DNA from: Balneolaceae bacterium
GTDB lineage: Bacteria; Bacteroidota; Rhodothermia; Balneolales; Balneolaceae
NCBI GenBank assembly: GCA_007123785.1
Contig: SLGL01000508.1
Coordinates: forward strand, 1 to 9,187
Direction: 5' to 3'
Length of the DNA: 9,187 bases
Shown in pieces: positions 7,617 to 9,187 of this stretch (its first letter is position 1; each line of letters opens with the position of its first letter). A model generated the notes under the pieces. That model had not been told where the DNA came from, did not search any database, and was given only the letters and a program-made list of their open reading frames with translations. The translations under genes and the position numbers were made by a program.

Positions 7617-8120
7617 ATGAATGCAGAAACCATCCGGTCGATTCAGGCCCCTCTGAAAAAGAAATACAAAGAGAGCCCGGATTCCGCACTTGTTACATTG
7701 AAGGCATCCGGAAATATCGGAGAAAACCTCTCATGTAAAGTTGAAACAGGCAAAGCCATGGTTGAAGCCGGACTTCATCCTGCCACGGGTGGCTCCGGAG
7801 TTCAGGCCTGTTCGGGCGACATGCTGCTCGAAGCACTTGTAGCGTGTGCAGGCGTTACTCTTAATACCGTGGCCACAGCCATCGAACTGAATCTCGAAAA
7901 AGCCGAATTGACGGCCGAAGGAGATCTTGATTTTCGCGGAACGCTTGGAGTTTCCAAAGAAGCGCCGGTCGGATTCAGAGAAATTCGTCTCCATTTCGAT
8001 CTCAAAACAGACGCTGCCGAAGATCAAATCGAAACTCTTCTGAAACTTACAGAACGATATTGTGTTGTTTACCAGACTCTTAAAAACGGAGTACCTGTCA
8101 AAATCAGTCACAGCATTTAA
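7617..8120 (+). CDS. OsmC-family protein (probable thiol-dependent peroxidase)
   Basis: OsmC/Ohr-family proteins are small cytoplasmic dimers that usually reduce organic hydroperoxides with a pair of cysteines. In this 167-residue protein the expected pair is Cys77, in the LLEALVACAGVTLNTVA helix, and Cys149, in ERYCVVYQTLKNGVPV; both are present, so it is likely to be catalytic. Two further cysteines, Cys40 and Cys65, lie before the first active-site cysteine. The motif GLHPATGGSG followed by CSGDMLLEAL matches a subgroup of general OsmC-like proteins rather than classic Ohr, so the substrate is unknown. The ATG at 7617 gives a natural N-terminus, and no Shine-Dalgarno sequence is evident. 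It follows the DoxX-like gene by 68 bp and precedes adenine deaminase by 29 bp, consistent with one operon. No promoter motif of its own was recognised. Confidence 0.9.
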   Translation: MNAETIRSIQAPLKKKYKESPDSALVTLKASGNIGENLSCKVETGKAMVEAGLHPATGGSGVQACSGDMLLEALVACAGVTLNTVATAIELNLEKAELTAEGDLDFRGTLGVSKEAPVGFREIRLHFDLKTDAAEDQIETLLKLTERYCVVYQTLKNGVPVKISHSI

Positions 8121-8149
8121 TTTCCCATCAACCGGCAATCTCAAAAACT

Positions 8150-9187
8150 ATGGTTTCAGTTAAAGGAATAATATCAGATCCGGTCAGCCGGAGACAGTTT
8201 CCCGGTGAGATAATCATCCGCGATGGAAAAATCGAATCGGTTAAAGAACTGGATTCTGTTCCGTCCCGTCACATTTTACCCGGCCTTGTGGATGCGCATA
8301 TTCACATCGAAAGTTCCATGCTGGTACCTTCAGAGTTTGCCAGGCTTGCGGTTCGTTTTGGCACAGTGGCCACTGTTTCCGATCCCCACGAAATTGCCAA
8401 TGTTTGCGGTAAAGAAGGCGTGGAGTTTATGATTGAAAACGGGAATAAAGTTCCGCTCAAATTCTTTTTTGGTGCCCCGTCGTGTGTGCCTGCCACACCA
8501 TTTGAAACCGCCGGAGCTGTACTCGATGCTAATGATGTGAAAGAGCTTCTTCAGCGTGAAGAAGTCCACTACCTTGCAGAAATGATGAACTGGCCCGGAG
8601 TATTGAATGATGATCCTGGTGTACTGGCCAAAATTGCATCGGCAAAAAAACTCGGAAAACCGATTGACGGTCATGCTCCCGGACTGAAAGGAGATCGTGC
8701 CAAAAAATACGCTTCAGCCGGTATCACTACCGATCATGAATCATACAGCAAAGAAGAGGCCGTTGACAAGCTCAAACATGGAATGCTGATAGCCATTCGT
8801 GAGGGAAGTGCTGCCAAAAATTACGATACATTGATTGAACTGTTGGGTGAATATCCCGGCAAAATAATGTTCTGCTCCGATGATAAACATCCTGACGACC
8901 TTCTTCGCGGCCACATGAATGAAATTGTAAGTCGCACCCTCGCACTTGGGTATAATTATTTCGATACCCTGCATGCTATTTCTGTACTTCCCGTGCGGCA
9001 CTACAATCTGAATGTCGGATTGCTTCAGCCCGGTGATCCCGCTGATTTTATAATCGTGGACAGCCCGGAATTGATGAATGTACAGGAAACCTGGATCGAC
9101 GGAAACGCTGTTTTCAAAGATGGAGTGGTTCAATTTCCGAAAATCAAAGCCCGGCGAATTAATAATTTCAAACCGTATGATACCGCC
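8150..9187 (+). CDS. ade: Adenine deaminase, 5' part (continues beyond the window)
   Basis: This amidohydrolase converts adenine to hypoxanthine and ammonia in purine salvage. The reading frame is open from ATG 8150 to the last base, 346 codons. The family is normally about 540-590 residues, so a C-terminal portion is outside the window. Diagnostic motifs in order: PGLVDAHIHIESSML with metal-binding His50 and His52, SDPHEIANV (77-85), PSCVPATPFET (110-120), HYLAEMMNWPGV with Glu144, DGHAPGL with His174, TTDHES with His196, and CSDDKHPDD with Asp243/Asp244, which together resemble the amidohydrolase metal site. HYNLNVGLLQPGDPADFIIVD (from 284) marks the return to the beta-sandwich domain. The N-terminus (VKGIISD..., then GEIIIRDGKIESV) fits the family start. 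It begins 29 bp after the OsmC-family stop, so co-transcription is likely. No Shine-Dalgarno sequence is visible. Confidence 0.95.
   Translation, partial: MVSVKGIISDPVSRRQFPGEIIIRDGKIESVKELDSVPSRHILPGLVDAHIHIESSMLVPSEFARLAVRFGTVATVSDPHEIANVCGKEGVEFMIENGNKVPLKFFFGAPSCVPATPFETAGAVLDANDVKELLQREEVHYLAEMMNWPGVLNDDPGVLAKIASAKKLGKPIDGHAPGLKGDRAKKYASAGITTDHESYSKEEAVDKLKHGMLIAIREGSAAKNYDTLIELLGEYPGKIMFCSDDKHPDDLLRGHMNEIVSRTLALGYNYFDTLHAISVLPVRHYNLNVGLLQPGDPADFIIVDSPELMNVQETWIDGNAVFKDGVVQFPKIKARRINNFKPYDTA

Noticed and set aside
7802..8144. Minus-strand frames opposite the OsmC-family gene
   Set aside because: They overlap the conserved OsmC cysteine motifs in the sense strand, and the low-complexity translations look like antisense shadows.
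8741..9133. 130-codon minus-strand frame inside adenine deaminase
   Set aside because: It lies opposite the conserved ade motifs and has no family resemblance; a shadow frame.

Overview
The window carries five protein-coding genes, all on the + strand. Four are complete and one runs off the 3' edge. The style suggests a bacterium of the Bacteroidota / Balneolota / Rhodothermota group. No gene has a recognisable Shine-Dalgarno sequence in front of its start, the leader of the first gene holds a TTTG ... TAnnTTTG pair typical of the Bacteroidota-type sigma factor, and GC content is moderate with AT-rich spacers. This placement is an inference from style, not from a database match.

Layout: (1) Positions 1-157 are an AT-rich leader with a candidate promoter. 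(2) gltB (158-4741) and gltD (4885-6369) encode the large and small subunits of glutamate synthase. Both are full length with all expected cofactor motifs, and they are separated by an unusually roomy 143-bp gap. (3) Positions 6370-7158 form a spacer of about 790 bp with no convincing gene. It holds several inverted repeats: a perfect 16-bp palindrome, a long hairpin of about 98 bp, and a nested stem, plus short open frames that look like decayed or dispersed-repeat sequence. It is the least explained part of the window. (4) A second same-strand cluster follows: a four-helix DoxX-like membrane protein (7159-7548), an OsmC-family thiol peroxidase-like protein (7617-8120) and the first 346 residues of adenine deaminase (8150 to beyond the edge). 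The gaps here are 68 and 29 bp, so co-transcription is plausible.

Functionally, GltB and GltD form the GOGAT enzyme that works with glutamine synthetase to turn ammonia and 2-oxoglutarate into glutamate. Adenine deaminase releases ammonia from adenine while making hypoxanthine, so both ends of the window touch nitrogen metabolism, although nothing in the sequence shows shared control. DoxX-like and OsmC proteins are both commonly linked to redox or thiol stress.

I did not find a clearly new biological system. The candidates worth checking are the structured spacer and its long inverted repeat.
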